A stretch of 32,422 nucleotides of DNA from Chloroflexota bacterium (GTDB taxonomy: Bacteria > Chloroflexota > Anaerolineae > Promineifilales > Promineifilaceae): positions 1-32,422 of the forward strand of contig JAAEOP010000450.1 of NCBI GenBank assembly GCA_024223125.1. The letters are read 5' to 3'. Below the pieces are notes generated by a model, which made no database searches, was not told the DNA's origin, and worked only from the letters and a program-made list of their open reading frames with translations. Of the stretch, positions 24,212 to 32,422 are shown in pieces. Position 1 is the first letter of the stretch. Every line of letters begins with the position of its first letter. Both the position numbers and the translations under genes were made by a program.

Positions 24212-24271
24212 GGAAAGGAGTATAGAGCATTACGGCCGTGACTCAAATATGTAAAAACATTTAGCCGTGTT

Positions 24272-24290
24272 ATCGACAATTTTTGTCGAT
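24272..24290. repeat. Small perfect hairpin between the M23 and MATE-like genes
   Basis: ATCGACAA (24272-24279) pairs with TTGTCGAT (24283-24290) across a TTT loop. It lies just after the minus-strand stop of the M23 gene and before the MATE-like gene. There is no T tract on the minus side, so it may be a weak terminator or mRNA end rather than an intrinsic stop. Confidence 0.5.
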
Positions 24291-24306
24291 CTTGGTGCGT
24301 AAGCGC

Positions 24307-25488
24307 CTAATCACCGCTATTCGGTGTGGGGGTCTGATAAGGAGCAGTGATAATTTCGGCAATGGTCAGTTCACCAGTGCGGATTTGTACCGGCTGGCGA
24401 TAATCCACCCCCTGCACCCGGACGTGGAGTGTGTAATTTCCCGGAACCATATCAGCAAAGACAAAGTTTTCGGCCACGGCCGCATCCGGGTTTATCATAT
24501 GCTGCGGATCATCCAGGTAGGTAAACGTACTGATGAATTGGGCTTCTTCGCCAGAGCTATCAATGAGCGTGACGCGGATACCTTGCCACGACCGTCCCTC
24601 CGGGTCCACCAATCTGCCCCCCAACACCCCGCTTTCCGCGACCGGCTGTAACCATAGCATTGGGTTGTGTGTGTTGGTAAAACTATTATTGGCTATGCGA
24701 ATTTCAAGATGCAGATGGGGTACAGTGGAAACCCCTTCTATCCCAATCTCAGCCACCGTTTCCCCCTGCTCCACTCGCTGTCCTGGTTCCACCTGAATAT
24801 TGCGAATATGGCCGTACAACACATAGACCGGTTCCCCTTGCCACAAATCATCTAGCTGCAACACAACCAGTTGACCGTACCAGTCACAGCGCCAACCATA
24901 CAACTCTTCGGCGTCGGATTGGGCAACGACGACTGTACCATCAGCCACAGCAAGCACGGCCGTCCCCAACAGTTCCGGCATATCAGCCCCATTGTGTAGT
25001 AGAAAACGACCGTCTCCATCCCAACCATACGGATAGTAAGCCTGGGCAATCGGTTTACGGCCGTCGGCAAGAGGATCTATGAAGGGAAAGTTGGGCGGAG
25101 AAACGGCCGCTTCGGCTCCGCTCAGTGCAGGTGCGGCTGGCGTCGGCCACGGCTGGGCAGCCAGATAGCCATGCAAATAATCTGGCTTCACTAGCGGTGG
25201 ATTGGGGCAAGTACGGTCAACTATTTCTGTGGTGGAGGATGGGTTGGGCGTAGGCGATGAGGTATCCGTTGGTTGAGGGGTTATGGAAGGAGGCGGAAGA
25301 TTGGTTGGTACAGGGGAGGATGTGTTGGTGGGCGTTGAGGTTGGGCTAGGCACGCCTGTCGCTGTGGCTGATACCGTCATGGTAGGGAAAGACGTTTGGG
25401 TGGACGGTACGGCCGTTGCCACTGCCCCACCACACCCCAACAGTAAGAAAAGGTACAGGTTGAAGTATACTATTCGGTAATAATTCAT
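24307..25488 (-). CDS. M23-family peptidase lipoprotein
   Basis: A 393-residue lipoprotein. A lipobox FLLLGC places the lipid-modified Cys at C19. A long Thr/Pro/Ser linker (about 25-90) extends the domain outward. The LytM-type M23 domain spans about 140-275: LLHNGADMPELLGTAVLAVA has the first His and Asp zinc ligands, LYGHIRNI the catalytic His, and VPHLHLEIR the HxH pair, so the active site is intact. Such enzymes cut peptidoglycan cross-links; here cleavage at the cell surface is likely. A C-terminal carboxypeptidase-regulatory-like beta domain (GVLGGRLVDPEGRSWQGIRV) follows. ATG 25488 is chosen over a TTG three codons upstream. Confidence 0.87.
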   Translation of the reverse strand: MNYYRIVYFNLYLFLLLGCGGAVATAVPSTQTSFPTMTVSATATGVPSPTSTPTNTSSPVPTNLPPPSITPQPTDTSSPTPNPSSTTEIVDRTCPNPPLVKPDYLHGYLAAQPWPTPAAPALSGAEAAVSPPNFPFIDPLADGRKPIAQAYYPYGWDGDGRFLLHNGADMPELLGTAVLAVADGTVVVAQSDAEELYGWRCDWYGQLVVLQLDDLWQGEPVYVLYGHIRNIQVEPGQRVEQGETVAEIGIEGVSTVPHLHLEIRIANNSFTNTHNPMLWLQPVAESGVLGGRLVDPEGRSWQGIRVTLIDSSGEEAQFISTFTYLDDPQHMINPDAAVAENFVFADMVPGNYTLHVRVQGVDYRQPVQIRTGELTIAEIITAPYQTPTPNSGD

Positions 25489-25603
25489 AGCGGTCAATTG
25501 TCTGCTGATGGCTATCGGCCGTCAAACAACAGTCACAAATAGCGCAACAGTTGTCATGGATAAGGGAAACAAGGTTGAAAATACAATTCCAGACGCAGGC
25601 GAA

Positions 25604-25650
25604 TTTCACAGATTAAAAGCAAATATCTGCGAAATCTGCGTAATCTTTGA
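25604..25650. repeat. ATCTGCGAAATCTGCGTAATCT-type dispersed repeat
   Basis: CACAGATTAAAAGC is followed by ATCTGCGAAATCTGCG and TAATCT, a run of 8-11-base ATCTGCG/GATTA units. It lies between the divergent M23 and hydrolase genes, close to the start of the latter. It resembles in style the CAGGATTTACAAGATTAACAGG repeat near 8124. Confidence 0.65.
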
Positions 25651-25674
25651 TTGATGACACGGGTCAGGTGCAAG

Positions 25675-28323
25675 ATGACAAATTATCAAACGGCCGAACA
25701 CAAACGATTAGCCGCTTCCGAAGCGCGAAAAGCTGACTGGAAAAACTGGGGGCCTTACGTCAGTGACCGTGCCTGGGGCACAGTGCGCGAAGATTACAGC
25801 GCCAGCGGTGAAGCGTGGGATTATTTCGATTTCTGGCAGGCACACCGCCGCGCTTACCGCTGGAACGAGGATGGCATTGGCGGCGTTTGCAACCGTCTTC
25901 AAAACATCTGTCTGGCGCTGGCTTTTTGGAATGAACAAGATCCCATCTTAAAGGAACGATTTTTTGGCTTGACGGGTTCGCAAGGGAATCATGGGGAGGA
26001 TGTGAAGGAGTATTACTATTACCTGGACAGCGCCCCGACCCACTCTTACATGAAGATGCTATACAAATATCCCCAAGTACGTTTTCCGTATGAGCAATTG
26101 GTAGAAGAAAACGGCCGTCGCCGCAAAGACCAGCCCGAATTTGAACTGATTGATGTGCTGGGAGATGTGTTCCGTGACGGCCGTTACTTCGACATCACCA
26201 TTGAATACGCTAAAGCGGATGAAGAAGATATATTGTGCCGGGTGACGGCCGTCAATCGCGGCCCCGACCCTGCCCCACTGCACATTCTGCCCCATATCTG
26301 GTTTCGCAATGATTGGTCGTGGGGATATGAACGCGAAAAACCGGAACTGCGCCAGATCGACGACGGCGCTATTGTCAGCCACCATCGCCATTTGGGGGAA
26401 CGGTGGTGGTATGTGGCCGACACGCCCAACCTGTACTTCACAGAAAATGAAAGCAACATGGAGTCGCTGTTTGGCGTACCCAACCCATCCCCGTATGTGA
26501 AGGATGGCATCCATGAAGCGGTGGTCAACGGCCGTGCCCATCAAACCAATTCCCAAAAAACAGGCAGCAAAGCGGCCGCCCATTACCAATTCAATATCCC
26601 GCCCGGAGAAAGCGTTGAAGTCCACATCCGTTTTACGACAGTGGCGCAGCGTGAGCCTTTTGCTGATTTTACGGCCGTGTTCGAGCAGCGAATCGAGGAG
26701 GCCAACGCTTTTTATGATACCCTCGCCCCAACCCATTTCAGTGAAGATGAACGGCGCGTACAACGGCAAGCATTCGCCGGGTTGATGTGGAGCAAGCAGT
26801 TTTACCATTACGCTGTTGATTTGTGGTTGCAGGGAGACCCAGCCAGTCTATCACCGCCGGAACAAAGACAACACGGCCGTAACCGCGACTGGACCCATCT
26901 CTACAACCTGGATGTACTTTCCATGCCCGACAAATGGGAATATCCCTGGTTTGCTGCCTGGGATTTAGCCTTCCACACCCTGCCCATCGCCATGATTGAT
27001 CCAGAGTGGGCCAAACGCCAACTCATCTTGCTGCTGCGCGAATGGTATATGCATCCCAACGGCCAGATTCCGGCCTACGAATGGGCTTTTGGCGATGTCA
27101 ATCCACCCGTTCACGCCTGGGCCTGTTACCGCGTCTACCAAATTACCCGTGACCAAACCGGCCAGGCTGACCTGGAATTTCTGGAGAAAGTATTCCACAA
27201 ACTGCTACTCAACTTTACCTGGTGGGTCAACCGTAAAGATGCAGATGGCAACAATGTGTTTCAGGGTGGCTTTTTGGGGCTAGACAATATCGGCGTCTTT
27301 GACCGCAGCCAACCGCTGCCGGAAGGCTTGCATTTGGATCAGGCAGACGGCACAGCCTGGATGGGGATGTACTGCCTGAACATGCTGGCCATAGCTTTGG
27401 AACTGGCCCGCCACAAACCAGCCTATGAAGATGTAGCCACCAAATTCTTTGAGCATTTTATCTTTATTGCCAATGCCATCAATGCACCCTGTACGGAAGG
27501 GGGTTTGTGGGACGATGAAGATGGTTTTTATTATGACATGATTCATCACCGCGACGGCCGTCACACCCCGTTACGTCTGCGTTCCTTTGTGGGGTTGATT
27601 CCGCTGTTTGCCGTCCACACATTTGACCCCCAAATCATGACCCAACTGCCTCGCTTTGCCCGCCGCACCCGCTGGTTTATGCAGTACCGGCCGCAGTTAA
27701 TGACTCAGTTAAACTTCATGCAGAAACGGGGGCAAAACGGCCGTCTCATGCTCTCCCTCCTCAGTCCCGACAAATTACAGCGCATCAGCCAACGGATGTT
27801 TGATCCAGCGCAGTTTTTATCCAATTATGGGTTGCGCTCTTTGAGTCAGGAGTATGCAGAACGGCCGTACCAAATTCAAGAAAGCGGCCAAACATATACG
27901 GTTGATTACCAACCGGCCGAATCCAACACCTACCTGTTTGGCGGCAACTCCAACTGGCGCGGCCCTATCTGGCTGCCGCTGAACTACCTGATGGTGGAAT
28001 CACTGCAAAAGTATCACCATTATTTTGGAGATGATTTCCAGGTGGAATACCCGGCCCACTCCGGCCAGATGATGACTTTAGGCGCGGCCGCACAAAACAT
28101 CTCCCAAAGATTATGTGATATTTTTTTGCGGAGAGAGGGGGGGAAACGGCCGTTTAACGGCGGCGTAGACCTCTTCCAACAAGACCCCCATTGGCGCGAC
28201 CACATCCTCTTTTACGAATACTTCCACGGTGACAACGGGGCCGGCATCGGCGCCAGTCATCAGACGGGGTGGACGGCCGTGGTTGCCCACTTGTTGTTAA
28301 ATAGTGGAGAGGAACCTACATAA
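25675..28323 (+). CDS. Large GH63/MGH1-like glycoside hydrolase
   Basis: An 882-residue soluble protein without a signal peptide, of the glucosidase group related to GH63 and to the MGH1-like domain. The N-terminal half is beta-rich (AWGTVREDYSASGEAWDYFD and EYYYYLDSAPTHSYMKMLYK). The C-terminal half is an (alpha/alpha) barrel with YPWFAAWDLAFHTLPIAMID, LGLDNIGVFDRSQPLPEG and GGNSNWRGPIWLPLNYLMVE. The Asp of AAWDLAFH and acidic residues near the C-terminal GGVDLFQQDPHWRDH are candidate catalytic positions. Family members act on alpha-linked glucosides or glucosylglycerate-type osmolytes; the substrate here is not known. ATG 25675 is taken as start; TTG 25651 and ATG 25654 upstream lie in repeat-like sequence and are less likely. 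Confidence 0.85.
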   Translation: MTNYQTAEHKRLAASEARKADWKNWGPYVSDRAWGTVREDYSASGEAWDYFDFWQAHRRAYRWNEDGIGGVCNRLQNICLALAFWNEQDPILKERFFGLTGSQGNHGEDVKEYYYYLDSAPTHSYMKMLYKYPQVRFPYEQLVEENGRRRKDQPEFELIDVLGDVFRDGRYFDITIEYAKADEEDILCRVTAVNRGPDPAPLHILPHIWFRNDWSWGYEREKPELRQIDDGAIVSHHRHLGERWWYVADTPNLYFTENESNMESLFGVPNPSPYVKDGIHEAVVNGRAHQTNSQKTGSKAAAHYQFNIPPGESVEVHIRFTTVAQREPFADFTAVFEQRIEEANAFYDTLAPTHFSEDERRVQRQAFAGLMWSKQFYHYAVDLWLQGDPASLSPPEQRQHGRNRDWTHLYNLDVLSMPDKWEYPWFAAWDLAFHTLPIAMIDPEWAKRQLILLLREWYMHPNGQIPAYEWAFGDVNPPVHAWACYRVYQITRDQTGQADLEFLEKVFHKLLLNFTWWVNRKDADGNNVFQGGFLGLDNIGVFDRSQPLPEGLHLDQADGTAWMGMYCLNMLAIALELARHKPAYEDVATKFFEHFIFIANAINAPCTEGGLWDDEDGFYYDMIHHRDGRHTPLRLRSFVGLIPLFAVHTFDPQIMTQLPRFARRTRWFMQYRPQLMTQLNFMQKRGQNGRLMLSLLSPDKLQRISQRMFDPAQFLSNYGLRSLSQEYAERPYQIQESGQTYTVDYQPAESNTYLFGGNSNWRGPIWLPLNYLMVESLQKYHHYFGDDFQVEYPAHSGQMMTLGAAAQNISQRLCDIFLRREGGKRPFNGGVDLFQQDPHWRDHILFYEYFHGDNGAGIGASHQTGWTAVVAHLLLNSGEEPT

Positions 28324-28449
28324 CGTTTTTGTTACTGGCGGGCAAAAAAATCCAACCTTTTTTGTATATGACCGCGATCTCACCCGTCCGGTACAACAAT
28401 GAGCATCGTCATTCCAATCTGGGTTTGATGACACCAGCGACCGTGCACT

Positions 28450-28707
28450 ATGGACGAGTCTCAGTTCTATGCCAAGAACAATGTTACGCCAACCTACACC
28501 TTCACACCAACAATGAGCGCCAGCGGAGCGTTCACCATTACCAGTGCGGCGTCAGGCACGTATACAGCGGCCGTAAAACACATCCAATCTTTGCAGTATG
28601 ACTTCGGCGAGCTAAAGATGAGCGACGCTAATGGAGACGATGTAAATGATGACTTAACGATTTTCTGGAATCAAATCTATTTGTTGATTAGCAGCAATAT
28701 CGTCTAG
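28450..28707 (+). pseudogene. Decayed C-terminal fragment of an exported dockerin-like protein
   Basis: The frame encodes TYTFTPTMSASGAFTITSAA, SGTYTAAVKHIQSLQ, then DFGELKMSDANGDDVNDDLT. This resembles the end of exported Chloroflexota proteins in which a beta domain with G-T-Y-x-x-x-V-K-H is followed by a dockerin-like calcium loop (DANGDxVN). About a dozen residues seem missing between SLQ and DFG, and the residues after DVN do not continue the fold. The N-terminal remainder is absent, and the preceding 120 bp (28324-28449) holds no gene. The 3' end overlaps the convergent large gene by about 50 bp. I read it as a remnant, not an expressed gene. Confidence 0.5.
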
Positions 28708-31700
28708 TTGAGCGTTGCTTCCATCAGGCCAACGGACAGTTATTATGGGAACCGTTTCCACATCCCCAAGACCAAAATGAAGACGCGGGTCTTCAGAGGC
28801 AAGATAGCTGCTGCCGGTATGCCATTCACGCATGATTTGCCGCCCATCGGGCAAGGTGAGCATAACGGCCGTGCCCGGATAAAACCCATCAAAGCCAATT
28901 TCCAGCCAGTTACCCGTTTCGCTGCCGCCGTCGTTACGCAGAATAACGGCCGTTTGCCCAATCTGGTTAATCGCTACATCCAGGTCGCCGTCATTGTCAA
29001 AATCAGCCACCGCGCTGCCGCGTGACAGCAGTGTACCAACCTCTTTCAAGCCGACCAACTGCGTCCATTCCCGATATTCGCCAGGATGTCCCTCGGCCAG
29101 CCGATTACCATACAGCCGAACCAATTCAGGGTCGGTTTCCCAATTGCTGACAGGAACACGGCCGTTAACTGTCAACAAATCCAAATCCGTGTCATGGTCA
29201 AAATCTGCCCACGCCGTCCCCCAGCCAGTCATATTATTACCCAGGCCACGCATCCCGATGCGGTAGGTGCTGTAGCGGAAATTGATCGAGTTGTTAGCGG
29301 CCGTTTCATTTCGGTACATCGCATTTAATTCGGCCTCCCAATTGGTAACAAAGAGGTCAAACTGGCCGTCATTATCATAATCGCCGCCCGTGACGCCCAT
29401 GCCGCTGCCAGTATCCCCCACTTCCGCTTCCTGCGTTTTTTCCACAAAGCGAAAGCCGAGATTTTCGGGATCGTTGGGCAGCAGTTCATACAAATAGAGT
29501 CGATTGGCTTGCCCGTCATTGGCAATGTACAAATCCAAATCGCCGTCATTATCTACATCGCTAAAAATGGCGCCCAACGCTCGCTCTTCACGTACAAGGC
29601 CAGCCAGTTCTGTTACTTCCCGGAATGTGCCGTCTCCATTATTCATATACAAATGATCGGGCAGACCAAAATAATCCTGCGGAAACGCGCCGGAAGGACG
29701 GGGAACGGGATTGTCGAGGTCAATGAAACTGCCCACAAAGAGATCAGGCCAGCCGTCTAAGTTTAAGTCAGCTACAACGGCCGCGCTGTTCCATTCCGGT
29801 GTGTCAATGCCCGCAGCGGCGCCCCCTTCGCTAAACGTACCATCTCCATTGTTCCACAATAATTTGTTGGGGACATCGGCCGTGATGTGGATGTCTGTCC
29901 AACCATCCCCGTTAAAATCGGCGGCAACACAGCCGTTACCGCGTAATGCCAGGTTGCTGTTGGATTGGCTGCTGACGTTTTGAAAACGGCCGTTATCATT
30001 CCGAAACAATCCATTGCGGGGCAAGCCGCCATTGTTTTGCCAATAATCAACTTCTTCTTCCGCGTAGCTGTTGATCAGATAGAGATCGAGCCAGCCGTCA
30101 TTGTCGTAATCGAGCCAGCAAAGGCCGCCGCCCATCATCGCTGCCGGGTCTTCATAAAAGGCGTTGGCAAATGCGCCATGCCGGAAGTCGAGTCCAACCT
30201 CTGCGGTGACATTGGCGAACTGCCAGCCAAATGGAGAGGCTGGGTCATCCGGGGTTTCCGTCTGTGAATTGGCAGGAGGTGCATCTCCCCTTTCCAGAGC
30301 ACGGGCCACCTGTTCTAGATCGGGTAATGGGTCAAGCGGTAGGTTGCTGGGAACGGCCGCTGGTACAAAGGCGCTCAAATCTACGGCCGCCGGGTCGGTG
30401 AGCGCATGCAAAAAGGCAACTAAATCGGCTACATCCTGTTCGTTGAGGGGAAGACCATTTTGCAACGGGGGTGCGGCCGAGTGACCTTGTGTTTCGGGAT
30501 TAAACGGCCGTACACTGCTGTAGTAAGAAGGGGGCAAATGGGCGCTGGGATCATAGTTGGCGGCGCTTTCCCATATATTGGCATGATGGCCGATGACAGC
30601 TTCCAGCGTGGCATAAGCGCCGGTGTGAAAATAAGGAGCGGTGAGGGCAACATTCCGCAAGCTAGGGGTGCGAAAGGCGTATTGATCCCGACGGTCGAAG
30701 CTGACGAGACTGCGCCCCCAGTCTTCGCGGCCGTTTTCGCCAAACCCCTTCCCTGGCCCTAACTGCGGCGCGAGCAAATTATGGTAATCCAAATCGGTAA
30801 ACAGGTCGCCGTCGTGACATTGAACGCAGTTGACCTGTAGATTTAACTCCCCATAAAAGAGGAGCGCGCCCCGTTTTTGCTGCTCGTTGAGCGCATCCTC
30901 ATCTCCATTCAAAAAATCATCCCAGGGCGAATTTGTAAAGATAAAACGACGCTCAAATGCGCCAATAGCAGTGGCAACGTGAACGGCCGTTATTTTGTCT
31001 GTGCCAAAAAGTTGCGTAAATCGAGTTTGGTAATCTGGAATCGCCGACAATCGCGTAATTAACACATTCCGAATCTCCTGCGGCGCCAAATCACCCAACG
31101 TCGCTCCCGCCATTTCGTGCATACTGGTGATGGGGAATAACGCCTGCGCCGCCAATGCGTCGCTCATTTCGAAGCTGTTGACCATTGCTTCCTGCGTGGA
31201 AACATCTTCCCCCAACGCATAGCTTTCCACTCGCCCATCCCAAAACTGCATGGGAAGCAAGGCGGCATTTAAGACGGTAGGGCTGTTGCGGGGCACAAAT
31301 TGGCCCATAAATGGGTTGACGACGGTGACATTTCCCGTTGTGGGATCAAGCGTTCCCACTTGCTGACGGGGCATACTTGCATCTGGTCCCAACGTCACCT
31401 GGGTCACAAAATCACGCGCCGGCCCAAGTTCTGCGCCACCTGTGCCAATGGGTAACACACGCGCATCTGCCATTGCCAATGATGGATGATGGCAGGTGGC
31501 GCAGGAGATATTAAGATCGCCGGACAAGATTGGGTCAAAGAACAAATCTTGTCCTAATTTTGCCATTGGCGTGTCTCCTTCAAGCAAATCAAGGCCTGGG
31601 TTTGGGGTGAGATTGTGGCGTTGGATAATGGTCGCTAATGCCTCATCCATATCTGCAATTTCATGGTAGGTTGGCTCATTGATGCCGAGTGTAGGGATTG

Positions 31701-32422
31701 TTGGCGAAATGGCCGTTTCTTCATCGGCGGGGCCAAAAGTGATGTGGAGGATACGGCCGTTGAACACCTCCGTAATGTAAAAACTCCCATCCGGAATAGG
31801 CAGCGCCGACCCTGGAAAATTCAACTCTGTGACCACAGGCTCCAATGTGCCGTCTGCATTCAAGCGGCTGAGTACGCCTGTATTTTGCTGATATCCCATG
31901 CCGGAAAAGCAGGAAGCGTCTGGCGTGAAAGTGGCAAATTCCAGCACCCAAATCACACCCTTCCCATCCTGTATTACATCAATCGGCATGTTCAAATTGT
32001 CAACGACAGTACGCTGTGTTCGCGCTTCGCTGATGGCAACCAGTTCCCCTCCCCCAAGCGGGTACGGGCAGCCGCCAAACAAGGTGACATAATATTCCGC
32101 CTCGACACGAGTAATGCCCGTTGGCACGGGGTCAATCGTCAGTTTTTCATTGTTTGGATTGGTCAACTCATCAAAGCGATGGAAAAAACGGGTCTTCCCC
32201 TGCGGCGTTTCTTTGGCCACCCCATTTGCGGTGGCATCGCTGACAACTGGCACGCCATCGATGTCAAATGTGAGGTCGAACGGGTTGCCGATTTTGACAT
32301 TGTTTAATGGTTCCATGGCTACGCCAAGCTGCTCAGGCATAAATGGCTCGGCTGGCAATGATAAGGTTTCTCCAGGCGTCAATGGCAGCGTCCACAAATG
32401 GCCGGCCCCAAAATTCCCCAGA
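28654..32422 (-). CDS. Giant exported fusion: beta-propeller, di-heme peroxidase, FG-GAP repeats, ASPIC/UnbV (5' end outside window)
   Basis: The minus-strand frame is open from the window edge to TAA at 28654-28656, more than 1250 residues, and the N-terminus is not in the window. From the N-terminal side: a ScyD/NHL-like propeller part (GVIWVLEFATFTPDASCFSG, GSFYITEVFNGRILHI; about 32400-31700). Then a MauG/cytochrome c peroxidase domain with two heme sites, CATCH (31489-31503) and CVQCH (30814-30828), and peroxidase motifs RNSPTVLNAALLPMQFWDGR and FRTPSLRNVALTAPYFHTGA. Then FG-GAP/VCBS repeats with calcium loops (WLDYDNDGWLDLYLIN, DVDNDGDLDLYIAND). Last, an ASPIC/UnbV domain (TLPDGRQIMREWHTGSSYLA) at 28910-28660. 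It should act outside the cytoplasm in oxidation or electron transfer. The upstream signal peptide cannot be checked. Confidence 0.9.
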   Translation of the reverse strand, partial: LGNFGAGHLWTLPLTPGETLSLPAEPFMPEQLGVAMEPLNNVKIGNPFDLTFDIDGVPVVSDATANGVAKETPQGKTRFFHRFDELTNPNNEKLTIDPVPTGITRVEAEYYVTLFGGCPYPLGGGELVAISEARTQRTVVDNLNMPIDVIQDGKGVIWVLEFATFTPDASCFSGMGYQQNTGVLSRLNADGTLEPVVTELNFPGSALPIPDGSFYITEVFNGRILHITFGPADEETAISPTIPTLGINEPTYHEIADMDEALATIIQRHNLTPNPGLDLLEGDTPMAKLGQDLFFDPILSGDLNISCATCHHPSLAMADARVLPIGTGGAELGPARDFVTQVTLGPDASMPRQQVGTLDPTTGNVTVVNPFMGQFVPRNSPTVLNAALLPMQFWDGRVESYALGEDVSTQEAMVNSFEMSDALAAQALFPITSMHEMAGATLGDLAPQEIRNVLITRLSAIPDYQTRFTQLFGTDKITAVHVATAIGAFERRFIFTNSPWDDFLNGDEDALNEQQKRGALLFYGELNLQVNCVQCHDGDLFTDLDYHNLLAPQLGPGKGFGENGREDWGRSLVSFDRRDQYAFRTPSLRNVALTAPYFHTGAYATLEAVIGHHANIWESAANYDPSAHLPPSYYSSVRPFNPETQGHSAAPPLQNGLPLNEQDVADLVAFLHALTDPAAVDLSAFVPAAVPSNLPLDPLPDLEQVARALERGDAPPANSQTETPDDPASPFGWQFANVTAEVGLDFRHGAFANAFYEDPAAMMGGGLCWLDYDNDGWLDLYLINSYAEEEVDYWQNNGGLPRNGLFRNDNGRFQNVSSQSNSNLALRGNGCVAADFNGDGWTDIHITADVPNKLLWNNGDGTFSEGGAAAGIDTPEWNSAAVVADLNLDGWPDLFVGSFIDLDNPVPRPSGAFPQDYFGLPDHLYMNNGDGTFREVTELAGLVREERALGAIFSDVDNDGDLDLYIANDGQANRLYLYELLPNDPENLGFRFVEKTQEAEVGDTGSGMGVTGGDYDNDGQFDLFVTNWEAELNAMYRNETAANNSINFRYSTYRIGMRGLGNNMTGWGTAWADFDHDTDLDLLTVNGRVPVSNWETDPELVRLYGNRLAEGHPGEYREWTQLVGLKEVGTLLSRGSAVADFDNDGDLDVAINQIGQTAVILRNDGGSETGNWLEIGFDGFYPGTAVMLTLPDGRQIMREWHTGSSYLASEDPRLHFGLGDVETVPIITVRWPDGSNAQLDDIAANQQIDLIPENR

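Larger units (their letters stand above)
1..32422. repeat. Highly iterated palindrome ACGGCCGT across the window
   Basis: By eye I count about 60 copies of ACGGCCGT and about twice as many of the core CGGCCG, in genes of both strands and in gaps. A random 8-mer is expected less than once in 32 kb at this composition. In frame it appears as ACG GCC GTN (TAV), AAC GGC CGT (NGR) or CGG CCG (RP), so it is not tied to one codon phase. Examples: 1120-1127, 1142-1149, 2586-2593, 26110-26117, 26178-26185. Confidence 0.9.

Noticed and set aside
24307..24651. Plus-strand open frame opposite the end of the M23 gene
   Set aside because: It is antisense to the carboxypeptidase-regulatory-like domain of the M23 lipoprotein and has no support of its own.
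26059..26808. A 249-codon open frame on the minus strand
   Set aside because: It lies wholly inside the GH63-like gene on the opposite strand, has no family resemblance, and reads as an antisense shadow.
31663..32307. A 214-codon plus-strand open frame
   Set aside because: It is antisense to the propeller part of the large fusion protein, which has clear domain matches; no start signal or motif supports it.

Overview
The window (32.4 kb, about half G+C, no rRNA, tRNA, CRISPR array, transposase or integrase recognised) looks like bacterial chromosome, most likely from a Chloroflexota lineage near Anaerolineae/Ardenticatenia. That placement is an inference. It rests on the style of the exported proteins (Thr/Pro-rich linkers, a C-terminus ending VILKP, a dockerin-like remnant), the hairpin-type intergenic repeats, and the mixture of genes with and without Shine-Dalgarno sequences. 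No phylogenetic marker gene is present.

Layout. (1) 1-1864, plus strand: the end of an acyl carrier protein gene, then an envelope-stress group (LiaF-like membrane protein, PspC, PspA/IM30). (2) 1928-6749, plus strand: an exopolysaccharide module with a GT4 and a GT87-type glycosyltransferase, an unknown one-helix membrane protein, two Wzz-type chain-length proteins and a separate CpsD-type tyrosine kinase. (3) 6821-10388, minus strand: proA, an exported protein resembling a degenerate peptidase-MA, and an AEC-family transporter. (4) 10615-15166, plus strand: a PhnD-like binding lipoprotein, a hairpin-rich 300-bp gap, a membrane hybrid histidine kinase and a soluble REC-histidine kinase, likely one signalling unit. 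(5) 15240-17475, minus strand: YjbQ, an unknown protein and MoeA, tightly packed. (6) 17697-20124, minus strand: an exported clan GH-A-like glycoside hydrolase and a GT2 glycosyltransferase. (7) 20375-22169, plus strand: a deleted HigB/HigA remnant and a zinc-ribbon/LysM membrane protein. (8) 22185-25488, minus strand: an MBL-fold hydrolase, a MATE-like transporter and an M23 lipoprotein. (9) 25675-28323, plus strand: a large GH63/MGH1-like hydrolase followed by a decayed dockerin-like fragment. (10) 28654-32422, minus strand, cut by the window edge: a very large exported protein joining a beta-propeller, a di-heme peroxidase (MauG type), FG-GAP repeats and an ASPIC/UnbV domain.

The most striking signal is not a gene. 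The palindromic octamer ACGGCCGT occurs about 60 times by eye count, and its core CGGCCG about twice that often, spread through genes and gaps on all regions, much like cyanobacterial HIP1. The window also carries several families of short dispersed repeats. Some have entered coding sequence: inside moeA, at the 5' end of the GT2 gene, and at the 3' end of the unknown gene in the polysaccharide cluster.
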